Shown here one piece after another: positions 17,091-24,491 of a DNA stretch of 64,000 nucleotides. The notes below the pieces were generated by a model. It worked only from the letters and a program-made list of their open reading frames with translations, did no database searches and was not told where the DNA came from. This stretch comes from Hydrogenophaga intermedia (GTDB lineage Bacteria > Pseudomonadota > Gammaproteobacteria > Burkholderiales > Burkholderiaceae_C). Within the stretch, counting starts at the first letter, position 1. Each line of letters starts with the position of its first letter. Position numbers and translations under genes: made by a program. Location: NCBI RefSeq assembly GCF_023715105.1, contig NZ_JAMBNO010000003.1, forward strand, positions 62,001 through 126,000, read 5' to 3'.

Positions 17091-17959
17091 CGTTTTTCGT
17101 TCAGGGGTGGGGTGGGTGTTCGCCCGTCGCGGCAACCGAGTGCCTGCGAGAGCTGCGAGGCGCTATGGATCACGATGCTGGCGAGGCGCTGCGCCGCAGC
17201 CCGCCCGCGTTCGATAGGCGCGGCGATGATGACAGCGGCATTGACCTGCCCGTCGGGTTCGAACACGGGGGCGGCAAAGCCTGCGACATCAGGCGTCACC
17301 TCGCCGATGGTCGCCGCATGGCCGTTGGCGCGGGTACGCTCGATGATCTTCATCAGTTCGCGCCGGTCGGTGACGGTCTTCCCGGTCAGTGCTCGCAGAT
17401 CCGCCGTCTTCAGGTAGTCGCGACGCCAGGCATCGTCCTGGAAGGCGAGCAGTACACGTCCGGCCGAAGAGGCGAAAAGCGGCCGGGTCGTCCCTACAGG
17501 CACCGAATAGCGCACGGGCTGGTGGCTCTCCGCGATCTGGGTGTAGGTGAGCCGGCCCGAGGTCCTGTCAAGGACCGCCAGCAGGGCCGTCTCGCCGGAC
17601 TGGGCGCGCGCTTCGCACAGGTAGGGTGTGGCGACCACCTCCAGTGAACGCGCGGCAACGAGGGCAGCCCCCAGCACGAAGGATTCGACCCCGAGTCGAT
17701 ACAGCGAGTCGTGACGCTGCACATAACCGGCGGCCGCCAGCCCCTGGAGCAGCGAATGCACGCTGGTCTTGGGTGCACCGATGTGCTCCTTCAGCTGCGA
17801 CAGCGTCAGTCCTTCCGGAGCATTGGCGAGCAGCCGCAGGGTGCGCAGCACGCGTTCCAGTGCCATTGGAGCCGCGTCGCCGCGGTGCCCCACAGCGGGC
17901 GCAGGATTGCGTCGGAATGTGCTCCTCGCCACCCCCATCGGCGCTGGGAATTCCTGCAC
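17087..17959 (-). CDS. IclR family transcriptional regulator
   Basis: 290 residues: N-terminal winged helix-turn-helix (ALERVLRTLRLLANA, GLTLSQLKEHIGAPKTSVHS), then the IclR effector domain (YRLGVESFVLGAALVAARS; SSAGRVLLAF). A GTG start at 17959 is preferred: AAGGAG lies 9 bases upstream (17969-17974). The longest reading, from 18001, would start inside the operator palindrome at 17986-17999. It heads a minus-strand operon (to 12333) and probably autoregulates it through that palindrome, with an acyl-CoA or free acid of the pathway as effector. Divergent from the crotonase at 18160. Confidence 0.9.
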   Translation of the reverse strand: MQEFPAPMGVARSTFRRNPAPAVGHRGDAAPMALERVLRTLRLLANAPEGLTLSQLKEHIGAPKTSVHSLLQGLAAAGYVQRHDSLYRLGVESFVLGAALVAARSLEVVATPYLCEARAQSGETALLAVLDRTSGRLTYTQIAESHQPVRYSVPVGTTRPLFASSAGRVLLAFQDDAWRRDYLKTADLRALTGKTVTDRRELMKIIERTRANGHAATIGEVTPDVAGFAAPVFEPDGQVNAAVIIAAPIERGRAAAQRLASIVIHSASQLSQALGCRDGRTPTPPLNEKR

Positions 17960-17985
17960 GGCGCTTGTCTCCTTGTTCTGATATC

Positions 17986-17999
17986 GGAACGATCGTTCC
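17986..17999. promoter_or_regulatory. IclR operator candidate, perfect palindrome
   Basis: GGAACGATCGTTCC is a perfect 14-bp palindrome just upstream of the IclR gene, resembling the palindromic boxes of this family. It sits 26 bp before the GTG start and next to the intergenic region feeding the divergent crotonase gene, so IclR may control both directions. Confidence 0.65.
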
Positions 18000-18097
18000 A
18001 TCCATGGATCACGTTATCCGCGCCAGGCGGGAGCGTCAAGCGCGGGAATACACGGGGACCAGCTCTACAGCAGCAGGAAAGCAGGCCGGTTATCAAA

Positions 18098-18111
18098 CTA
18101 ACAGTTGTTAT
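18098..18111. promoter_or_regulatory. Operator-like palindrome 3 (CTAAC-N4-GTTAT)
   Basis: CTAACAGTTGTTAT fits the shared 5-4-5 pattern with one mismatch and lies 48 bp upstream of the crotonase ATG at 18160. A possible promoter, TTATCA (18090-18095), 18 bases, TATCGT (18114-18119), straddles it. Confidence 0.5.
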
Positions 18112-18159
18112 GTTATCGTGCATCCGGCGCCCCACATCGGCAGCTTGGAGAATCAGCAC

Positions 18160-18948
18160 ATGCACGAACAGCCGCCCGTCCGACTGGATGTCGATGCCGA
18201 CGGCATCGCCACGCTGACCCTGAACCGGCCGGAGCAGCTCAACGCCTTCGATCTGAAGATGATCGAAGCTTGGCGCGCCGCGCTGGAGGCCGCGGAGGCC
18301 GACGAGCGCGTGAAGGTGGTGGTGGTCACCGGCGCCGGCCGCGCCTTTTGTGCGGGCGGAGACTTCGAGGAAATGGCCAGGTTCAGCGACATGAACGGGC
18401 TGGAGCGCAAGAACTTCCTCTACCGCAACGTGCACCGCATTCCGCTCGCGCTGGAACGCATGGACAAACCTGTCATCGCGGCGATCAACGGCGCGGCACG
18501 CGGCGCCGGGCTCGACATGGCGCTGATGTGTGACATGCGCTTCATGGCCCGTTCGGCCACTCTGGCTGAAACCTACATCAACATCGGCCTGATCGCCGGC
18601 GACGCCGGATCCTGGTTCCTGCCGCGCCTGATCGGCACGGCACGCGCTCTGGAGTTGTTCTGGTCGGGGCGGGTGGTCGGCGCCGAGGAGGCTGAACGCA
18701 TCGGCATGGTCAACCGCAGCGTGCCCGACGCCGATCTGCTGCAGGTTACCTACGACTTCGCGCGGACCATCGCCTCCAAGCCGCAGGAGGCCGTGCGCTT
18801 CTTCCGCCGAGCCGTGTACCAGAGCCAGGCCATGACACTGGGCGCGCACCTGGACATGGTGTCCTCGCACATGGCGGTGCTGGAGGACCTGCCCGAACAC
18901 CGCGAGGGCATCGCGGCGTTCCGCAACCGCACCCGGACAAAGCAGTAG
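18160..18948 (+). CDS. Enoyl-CoA hydratase/isomerase family protein
   Basis: 262 residues, crotonase fold: LTLNRPEQLNAF, AFCAGGDFEEMA (first oxyanion loop), INGAARGAGLDMALMCD (second), and INIGLIAGDAGSWFLPRLIG. The first catalytic Glu position is Asp/Leu-like (GAGLDMA) and the second lies in AETYINIG; the Asp suggests isomerase or another crotonase reaction rather than plain hydration. ATG at 18160 follows TTGGAG. First gene of the plus-strand set with a Bug receptor and a second crotonase, behind operator 3 and close to the IclR palindrome. Confidence 0.9.
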   Translation: MHEQPPVRLDVDADGIATLTLNRPEQLNAFDLKMIEAWRAALEAAEADERVKVVVVTGAGRAFCAGGDFEEMARFSDMNGLERKNFLYRNVHRIPLALERMDKPVIAAINGAARGAGLDMALMCDMRFMARSATLAETYINIGLIAGDAGSWFLPRLIGTARALELFWSGRVVGAEEAERIGMVNRSVPDADLLQVTYDFARTIASKPQEAVRFFRRAVYQSQAMTLGAHLDMVSSHMAVLEDLPEHREGIAAFRNRTRTKQ

Positions 18949-18982
18949 CACCGGCGCGCACGGCGGCCAGGCAGAGGCAGGC

Positions 18983-19117
18983 ATGGTGGGCATTCTCGAC
19001 CGCGGGAAGGAGTCGCTGGCGCTGGACCAGCGCCGACGCCGACAGCGCACCTGGTTCGCCAGGCGCGCACGTCAACGCGGCCAGCCGGCCGCCAACCTGG
19101 AGGAGAGTTCACAATGA
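18983..19117 (+). CDS. Possible small ORF (44 aa) coupled to Bug receptor gene
   Basis: An ATG at 18983, preceded by GAGGCAG, opens 44 codons rich in Arg (ALDQRRRRQRTWFARRARQR) whose TGA overlaps the ATG of the Bug receptor at 19114. The coupling and ribosome site make translation conceivable, perhaps as a leader peptide. No family is recognised and an open frame of this length is not rare at high GC. Confidence 0.25.
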   Translation: MVGILDRGKESLALDQRRRRQRTWFARRARQRGQPAANLEESSQ

Positions 19118-20100
19118 GTCCCGATCTTCGCCGCGGCGCTCTGCGTGCCGCACTCGCGCTGGTGCTGTCCGGGGTGAGCTTCGCATCGGCCTTGGCCCAG
19201 GCGGCCTATCCGAACAAGCCTGTACGCATCATCGTGCCGTCGACGCCAGCCGGCGTGCTTGACAATGTGGCGCGCACGCTGGCTCTGCGGCTGCCAGACC
19301 AGCTCGGACAGCCCATCGTCATCGAGAACAGGGGCGGCGCCGGCGGCAACATCGGTGCCGAAGCCGCCGCTCGCTCGCCGGCGGACGGGTACACGCTGTT
19401 CATCGGCTTCAACGCCACGCACGGGGCCAACCTGGCGCTCTTCGGCAAGCTGAGCTACGACCCGGTCGCCGACTTCGCCCCGATCTCGCTGCTGGCGGCG
19501 GTGCCCAACATCGTCTCGGTCCATCCCTCAGTGCCGGTCAACTCGCTGGCCGAACTGGTGGCCCTGGCCAAGGCCACGGGCAAGCTCAGCTATGCGTCGT
19601 CGGGCAACGGCACCTCCACGCACCTGGCCGCGGAGATGTTCAAGGCCGCCGCCGGCATCCACATCGTCCACGTCCCGTACAAGGGGAGCGCGCCCGCCGT
19701 GGCCGATGTCATCGCCGGCCAGGTGCCGGTCCTCGTCGACAGCGTGGCCTCCTCCGCGGCGCAGGTCAAGGCCGGCAAGCTCAAGGCGCTGGCCACCACC
19801 AGCCCCAGGCGCCTGACGGTCCTGCCCGAACTGCCCACAGTAGCCGAATCGGGTTACCCTGGCTTCCAGTCGACGGCGTGGGTTGGCCTGCTCGCGCCCG
19901 CAGGCACCCCCAAGGCCATCATCGACCAGATCAACGCGGCGGTCCTCAAGGTGATGGCACACCCCGAGACACGCGAGCGCATGGCCGGCTTCGGTGCCGA
20001 GATCACGACTTCCACGCCCGAAGAATTCGCCGCGCACATCCGCTCGGAGATGAGCAAGCTGGGCAAGGTGGTCCGCGATGCCAATATCAAGGTCAATTGA
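19114..20100 (+). CDS. Bug/TctC-type periplasmic solute-binding receptor
   Basis: 328 residues. N-terminal Sec signal with a basic start and hydrophobic core ending ASALAQA, cleavage near residue 29. Mature part has the family hallmarks YPNKPVRIIVPSTPAG, VIENRGGAGGNIGAEAAA, DGYTLFIGFNATH, HVPYKGSAPAV and PGFQSTAWVGLLAP. Such receptors bind small carboxylates in the periplasm; many, as here, lack adjacent TctA/TctB membrane genes. Strong ribosome site GGAGGAGA before ATG 19114. It sits between two crotonase genes, so its ligand is probably the carboxylic acid degraded by them. Confidence 0.94.
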   Translation: MSPDLRRGALRAALALVLSGVSFASALAQAAYPNKPVRIIVPSTPAGVLDNVARTLALRLPDQLGQPIVIENRGGAGGNIGAEAAARSPADGYTLFIGFNATHGANLALFGKLSYDPVADFAPISLLAAVPNIVSVHPSVPVNSLAELVALAKATGKLSYASSGNGTSTHLAAEMFKAAAGIHIVHVPYKGSAPAVADVIAGQVPVLVDSVASSAAQVKAGKLKALATTSPRRLTVLPELPTVAESGYPGFQSTAWVGLLAPAGTPKAIIDQINAAVLKVMAHPETRERMAGFGAEITTSTPEEFAAHIRSEMSKLGKVVRDANIKVN

Positions 20101-20193
20101 AACCTGCGCACCGGCAAGAGCACGGCAACTGCGCGCGCGTCTGGCGGCTGCTCGCGCCCTTTAGCCCATTTCATCAAGCACTGGAGAACCCGC

Positions 20194-20976
20194 ATGTGGG
20201 AAAAAGAGATCTACTACGAGGTCAAGGACTACGTCGGCACCATCACCATCAACCGGCCGAAGTCGCTCAACGCGTTCACCGGAGACAACATCGTCGAAAT
20301 GCAGCGGCTGCTGGACGTGGCGGCGACCGACAAGAACGTGGGTGTCATCGTGCTCACCGGCACGGGCGACCGGGCTTTCTGCGTCGGCGGCGACGTCAAC
20401 TGGGAGAAGGGCGCGGGCGGCAAGAGCGGCCTCGAGGACCTCAACTTCACCTTCAACCGCCAGATCGTGGAATGCCCGAAGCCGGTGATCGCACGCGTCA
20501 GCGGCTATGCCATCGGCGGCGGCCACCACATCGCCTATTTCTGCGACTTCACGGTCGCCGCGGACCACTCGATCTTCGGCCAGAACGGACCGCGCGTCGG
20601 CTCGCCTGCGGGCGGCTACATCGTTTCCCATGCTGCGAACGTCCTCGGCCACAAGCGGGCACGCGAGTTGTGGATGCTGTGCCGACGCTATACCGCCCAG
20701 CAGGCGCTCGAGTGGGGGCTGGTGAACTCGGTGGTACCGAAGGAGAAGCTCGACGAGGAAGTGCGCAAGTATGCCGACGAGCTGTTGTCGCTGAGCCCGA
20801 CGTGCCTGCGCATCGTCAAGCGCTCGTTCTACCATCACATGCAGCCCATCATGGGCCGCGACATGAAGGAACTCATCGAGGAGATTGCGCCGGACTATTT
20901 CAAGACCGGGGAGCAGCAGGAAGGCGCCGACGCCTTCCTGCAGAAGCGCAAACCCGACTTCAGCCGGTTTCGCTGA
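20194..20976 (+). CDS. MenB/BadI-like crotonase with the catalytic Asp replaced
   Basis: 260 residues, closest in pattern to 1,4-dihydroxynaphthoyl-CoA synthase (MenB) and 2-ketocyclohexanecarboxyl-CoA hydrolase (BadI): TGTGDRAFCVGGD, VSGYAIGGGHHIAYFCD, FGQNGPRVGSPAGGY, RARELWMLCRRYTAQQALEWG, KRKPDFSRFR. The Asp in the VGS(F/V)D motif of those enzymes (Asp140 in the BadI at 63018) is Ala139 here, so the normal Claisen/retro-Claisen chemistry may be changed. ATG at 20194 follows CTGGAG. Last gene of its operon, convergent with the hydrolase at 21031. Confidence 0.9.
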   Translation: MWEKEIYYEVKDYVGTITINRPKSLNAFTGDNIVEMQRLLDVAATDKNVGVIVLTGTGDRAFCVGGDVNWEKGAGGKSGLEDLNFTFNRQIVECPKPVIARVSGYAIGGGHHIAYFCDFTVAADHSIFGQNGPRVGSPAGGYIVSHAANVLGHKRARELWMLCRRYTAQQALEWGLVNSVVPKEKLDEEVRKYADELLSLSPTCLRIVKRSFYHHMQPIMGRDMKELIEEIAPDYFKTGEQQEGADAFLQKRKPDFSRFR

Positions 20977-20982
20977 TCCCGC

Positions 20983-21004
20983 GCGCCGCCGAAGCCGTCG
21001 GCGC
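20983..21004. terminator. Possible terminator hairpin
   Basis: GCGCCG and CGGCGC flank a 10-base loop between the convergent genes ending at 20976 and 21031. The stem is short and lacks a T-run, so the call is tentative. Confidence 0.3.
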
Positions 21005-21030
21005 TGGTGCGCCTCCCACGCAGTAGCGGG

Positions 21031-21987
21031 TCACGGCACGTCGACCGTGTCCCCAGCCGTGTCGTCGAGCGGCCGCACGGCCTGGGGCGGATGCACCGGC
21101 GCAGCGCCAACCGGCACGACCCGGGCGAGAAAGTCCGTCACGGCGCTCGCGAAAACGTCGTTCCGGTCGCCTGCCACCATGTGGCCGGCGTCCTGCACGT
21201 TCACGTATTCCGCCGACGGACACAGCGCGAGGAAGTCCTGTGCACCGGCTTCGCTCAGGACGTCGGACAGGCCGCCGCGCACCAGCAGGGTGGGCAGGCG
21301 CAGTGCCCGCGCACAGGCCTCCAGCCGCTTGGCCCGCTGTTCCAGGTTCAAGGGTGCGGCGCGGTAGCGCGGATCCCAGTGCCAGTGGTACCGCCCGTCG
21401 GCGCCCAGGCGCACGTTCTTGGCCAGTCCGTCGAGCGTGGGCGGCGGCCGGCGGTGCGGCTGGTAGGTGCCGATGGCCTGCGCGACCTCTTCGAGCGAGC
21501 CGAAGCCTTCGGGCTTCAGTCCCATGAACGCCCGGATGTGGTCGACACCGGCGGGCTCGATGCGTGGTGCGATGTCGACCAGGACCAGCGCCGTCGCGTC
21601 GACGTGCGACTCGCCGGCGGCCACCAGGCTGGTGCCGCCGCCCATGGACGCCCCCACCAGCACGGGGCGGCGCTGGCCCAGTGCCGCCATGACGCACTGC
21701 AGGTCGCGCACCATCGCGTCCTGCCCGTAGGCCCCGTCGGGCGCCCAGTCGCTGTCCCCATGGCCGCGGGCATCGAAGGCGACCGCGTGGTACCCGGCCG
21801 CACCGAGCAGCTCGCCGGTCCTTTTCCAGGCGTGGCGCGTCTGGCCGCCGCCGTGCTGCAGCAGCACCAGCGGTCCATCGGCGGGACCCCAGGCATCACC
21901 GGCGATGCGCACGCCGCCATGGCCGGGCCAGTGGTGCATAGGCTCAGGCGTGCCGGGCAGGCGAGTGAGGAAGGGTTGGAGGGTCAT
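21031..21987 (-). CDS. Alpha/beta hydrolase
   Basis: 318 residues: oxyanion-loop VLLQHGGGQTRHAW (41-54), DARGHGDSDWA, nucleophile elbow GASMGGG (Ser114), an Asp in GGLSDVLSEAG and the catalytic His in DAGHMVAGDRN. No signal peptide. May be a thioesterase, an enol-lactone hydrolase or a C-C hydrolase. AGGAG lies 10 bases before ATG 21987, which overlaps the stop of the upstream CoA-transferase gene (ATGA). It is the last gene of the long minus-strand operon that starts at 41273. Confidence 0.9.
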   Translation of the reverse strand: MTLQPFLTRLPGTPEPMHHWPGHGGVRIAGDAWGPADGPLVLLQHGGGQTRHAWKRTGELLGAAGYHAVAFDARGHGDSDWAPDGAYGQDAMVRDLQCVMAALGQRRPVLVGASMGGGTSLVAAGESHVDATALVLVDIAPRIEPAGVDHIRAFMGLKPEGFGSLEEVAQAIGTYQPHRRPPPTLDGLAKNVRLGADGRYHWHWDPRYRAAPLNLEQRAKRLEACARALRLPTLLVRGGLSDVLSEAGAQDFLALCPSAEYVNVQDAGHMVAGDRNDVFASAVTDFLARVVPVGAAPVHPPQAVRPLDDTAGDTVDVP

Positions 21988-23171
21988 GGGCTCGGATCTC
22001 CTGGTTGGTCCTGGCGGGAGCTCCCCAGCGCGTCGGCAGGCAGCCCCAACTCCGCGAGGATGGCTTCGGTATGTTCGCCGACCGCCGGCGCCTTCGCACG
22101 CTGTGCGGACAGGTTCCTCAGGGGGACCGGAAAGCGCAGGCGCGGCTGGTCCTCGACCTCGTCCACCATGCCCCGGGCCCGGTAATGGGGGTCGGCCAGC
22201 ACGTCGTCCAGGCTCTTGACCGGCGCATACGGGATGTCTTCGGCGTCGAACAGCGCGGCCCAGTGGGCGAGCGGCTCCCTGCGGAGGCAGTCGGCGATGG
22301 CTGCATCGACACGCGCGGCGTGCGCGACCCGGTCGTGGTGGCGCGCGAGCTCGGGCACCTGCAGGGCGGTCAGTCCGAGCGCGGCCACCAGACGGCCGAA
22401 GAACGCGTCCTCGATGGCCGCGATGCTGAGATAGAGGCCGTCCGCCGTCGGGTACACGCCATAAGCCGGCTGCCGGGGCAAGCCTGCGCCCGCCGCCGTA
22501 CCGCGGGCCCTTGCTGCCAGCCACGGTCCGAGCCGCGGCGTGGTCCAGTGCAGCGCGGCGTCGGCGATGGCCACGTCCAGGAATTGGCCGCGGCCGTCGC
22601 GTTCCCGCTGGGCGAGCGCCGCCAGGATGGAAACCACCGTGAACATGCTGCCGGCAATGTCGGCCACCGGGATGTTGACGTCGTGCGTCGGCGCGCCGCC
22701 ACGCTGCGACAGGCCTACCACGCCGGCGGCGCTGAGGTAGTTCAGGTCGTGGCCGGGCCGCAGCGAGTTCGGGCCGCTCGCGCCGTAGCCGGAAACCGAG
22801 GCATAGATCAAGCGCGGGTTGAGCGAGCGCAGGCTCTCGTAGTCCACACCGAGGCGGCGCGTGACGCCGGGACGGAATCCCTCGACGAGGACATCACTGC
22901 GTTCGGCCAGTTGGTGGAGCACGGCGCGGCCGGGCTCCGTCTTCAGATCGATGCAGATGCTGCGCTTGCCGCGGTTCAGCGCTTCCACCATGTCGGGCGC
23001 GATCGCCCGCGCGTTGTCCCCGCCCGGCCGCTCGACCTTGAGGACTTCGGCGCCCAGATCGGCCAGCAGCGACGTGGCGTAGGGGCCAGGCAGCAACTCG
23101 GACAGGTCGAGCACGCGCAGCTTCGCGAGCGGCGCACTCCCGGTAGGGGTGCCTGACCGGGACGCCGTCAC
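21984..23171 (-). CDS. CaiB/BaiF class III CoA-transferase or racemase family protein
   Basis: 395 residues from a GTG at 23171 that overlaps the previous stop (GTGA). Family features: VLDLSELLPGPYATSLLADL, AEVLKVERPGGD, NRGKRSICIDLK, GHDLNYLSAAG, VADIAGSMFTV (Asp of the formyl-CoA transferase/racemase active site), ERDGRGQFLDVA, and a terminal GEHTEAILAELG. The GHDLNY His plus the Asp fits both CoA transfer and alpha-methylacyl-CoA racemisation. It lies with a citryl-CoA-lyase-like gene, a MaoC gene and a CoA ligase in the long operon, so it may activate or epimerise a branched dicarboxylate. Confidence 0.9.
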   Translation of the reverse strand: MTASRSGTPTGSAPLAKLRVLDLSELLPGPYATSLLADLGAEVLKVERPGGDNARAIAPDMVEALNRGKRSICIDLKTEPGRAVLHQLAERSDVLVEGFRPGVTRRLGVDYESLRSLNPRLIYASVSGYGASGPNSLRPGHDLNYLSAAGVVGLSQRGGAPTHDVNIPVADIAGSMFTVVSILAALAQRERDGRGQFLDVAIADAALHWTTPRLGPWLAARARGTAAGAGLPRQPAYGVYPTADGLYLSIAAIEDAFFGRLVAALGLTALQVPELARHHDRVAHAARVDAAIADCLRREPLAHWAALFDAEDIPYAPVKSLDDVLADPHYRARGMVDEVEDQPRLRFPVPLRNLSAQRAKAPAVGEHTEAILAELGLPADALGSSRQDQPGDPSP

Positions 23172-23995
23172 GCCTTCTTCGCGGCGAGGAACTTCGCGCG
23201 CTGCGGAATGGGGTTGTCGTGGCCGGCGAGTTCGGCACTGTCGTCCTGCGCCAGCACCAGGTCCCACAGCTGCTGGCCCAGCGGTGCGCGCTTCTCGTCG
23301 ATCAGGTGCGCCAGCAGTCCGGCCGACCGGCCGATCAGCGCAAAGCCGCGCGCCCAGATCGGGTCCAGCCCCATGTCGGCGACCGAGGCTCCGACCGCGC
23401 CGGCAGCGTTCAGCGGCAGCAGCTTGCCGTACTCGGCCTGCGCCGCGCGCTCGATCGCCCCGGCCATGCGCCAGTGGCGGCCCGCGAAACCGCACTCGGC
23501 CGCCAGCGCCCGCAAGGCCGGAACGCGGGGATCGCCCTTGACGTGCAGCGGGTGGCCGATGCCCGGAACGATGCGCTTACCGGCCCGATGCTCGCGAACC
23601 AGCGCGGCTGCCGCGACGTCGAATTCGGCGTCACCGGCGTCCGCTCCCAGCGTTGCCACCGTGTCCTGCAACAACTGCGCGGCGAGCTGCATCGTGCCGA
23701 GGAAATGGTTTCCGGCACCGAGCAATCCCGCCGCCACTGCGCCCTGGATCGATTCGGGCGCGCCCAGGAAGGTCAGTCGCGCGGCGATCGCGCTGGGCGT
23801 GAGACCATGGTCCGTGACCGCAACCATCAGCGCGTTGCTCATGCGCTTCATCGCGCCGGTCGGCGGGACGCCTGTGGCGGCAAGAAAGATCATGTCCACG
23901 AAGTCGAGCTTGCCGATGATCTCGGTGGCGATGTTGCGGTCGCGCACGAAGATGTCGTCGCGCGTGGTGTAGCCGATGGGGGTCTTGATGGTCAT
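23168..23995 (-). CDS. Citryl-CoA lyase / citrate synthase-like protein
   Basis: 275 residues, shorter than citrate synthase (about 430) and like the C-terminal lyase module of ATP-citrate lyase or stand-alone citryl-CoA lyase. Motifs: AATGVPPTGAMKRMSNALMV, GAGNHFLGTMQLAAQLL, VPGIGHPLHVKGDPRVPALR (the synthase HxxxxxDPR-type segment), LIDEKRAPLGQQLWDLV. The reaction would cleave a 3-hydroxy-3-carboxymethyl type acyl-CoA to acetyl-CoA and a keto acid, or the reverse. In this catabolic operon a retro-aldol step on a tertiary-hydroxy acyl-CoA is an attractive but unproven role. Confidence 0.85.
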   Translation of the reverse strand: MTIKTPIGYTTRDDIFVRDRNIATEIIGKLDFVDMIFLAATGVPPTGAMKRMSNALMVAVTDHGLTPSAIAARLTFLGAPESIQGAVAAGLLGAGNHFLGTMQLAAQLLQDTVATLGADAGDAEFDVAAAALVREHRAGKRIVPGIGHPLHVKGDPRVPALRALAAECGFAGRHWRMAGAIERAAQAEYGKLLPLNAAGAVGASVADMGLDPIWARGFALIGRSAGLLAHLIDEKRAPLGQQLWDLVLAQDDSAELAGHDNPIPQRAKFLAAKKA

Positions 23996-24008
23996 GGCAG
24001 TTCACTTC

Positions 24009-24491
24009 TCACGCGGGACGCCGGCGCACCAGCAGCTTCCAGGCGCCTTCGACCACCACCTCGCCGCGCTGGTTGATGACCTGGCGCCTGAATTCGACGA
24101 CGCCGCGGTCGGGCCTGGAGGTCTCGTTCTTCCCCGCCACTTCGACGCGCACACGCAAGGTGTCCCCGATGAAAGTGGGCTTGGGGAAGCGGCACTGGAT
24201 GTCCAGCAGCCCCATGAGGCTGGACTCGAGGTGCTGGTTCAGTTGCATGCGTGTGACCAGCCCCGACATCACCGCCAGCACCAGCAGGCCGTGCGCGATC
24301 CGCTGGCCATAGGGGGAGTCCTTGGCGAACTCGGCGTCCACGTGCAGGCGGTTGAAATCGGCGGAGAGGCAGGCGAAGTTGACGACATCGGCTTCGGTGA
24401 CGGTGCGCGTCGGACTGTCGAACGTGTTGCCCACGCCCAGGTCCTCGAAGTAGCAGGGTTCGGCGTGCAGGCTGGCCATGTCGGGTCTCAT
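24009..24491 (-). CDS. MaoC family dehydratase ((R)-enoyl-CoA hydratase type)
   Basis: 160 residues, single hot-dog domain. The hydratase-2 signature is complete: FACLSADFNRLHVDAEFA with Asp, Asn and His, followed by GQRIAHGLLVLAVMSGLV and FIGDTLRVRVEV. It should hydrate or dehydrate an enoyl-/hydroxyacyl-CoA with R-stereochemistry, or mesaconyl-type substrates. The ATG at 24491 overlaps the stop of the upstream ligase (ATGA); MASLHAEP at 24479 is a possible alternative start. Followed by the citryl-CoA-lyase-like gene 13 bp on. Confidence 0.9.
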   Translation of the reverse strand: MRPDMASLHAEPCYFEDLGVGNTFDSPTRTVTEADVVNFACLSADFNRLHVDAEFAKDSPYGQRIAHGLLVLAVMSGLVTRMQLNQHLESSLMGLLDIQCRFPKPTFIGDTLRVRVEVAGKNETSRPDRGVVEFRRQVINQRGEVVVEGAWKLLVRRRPA

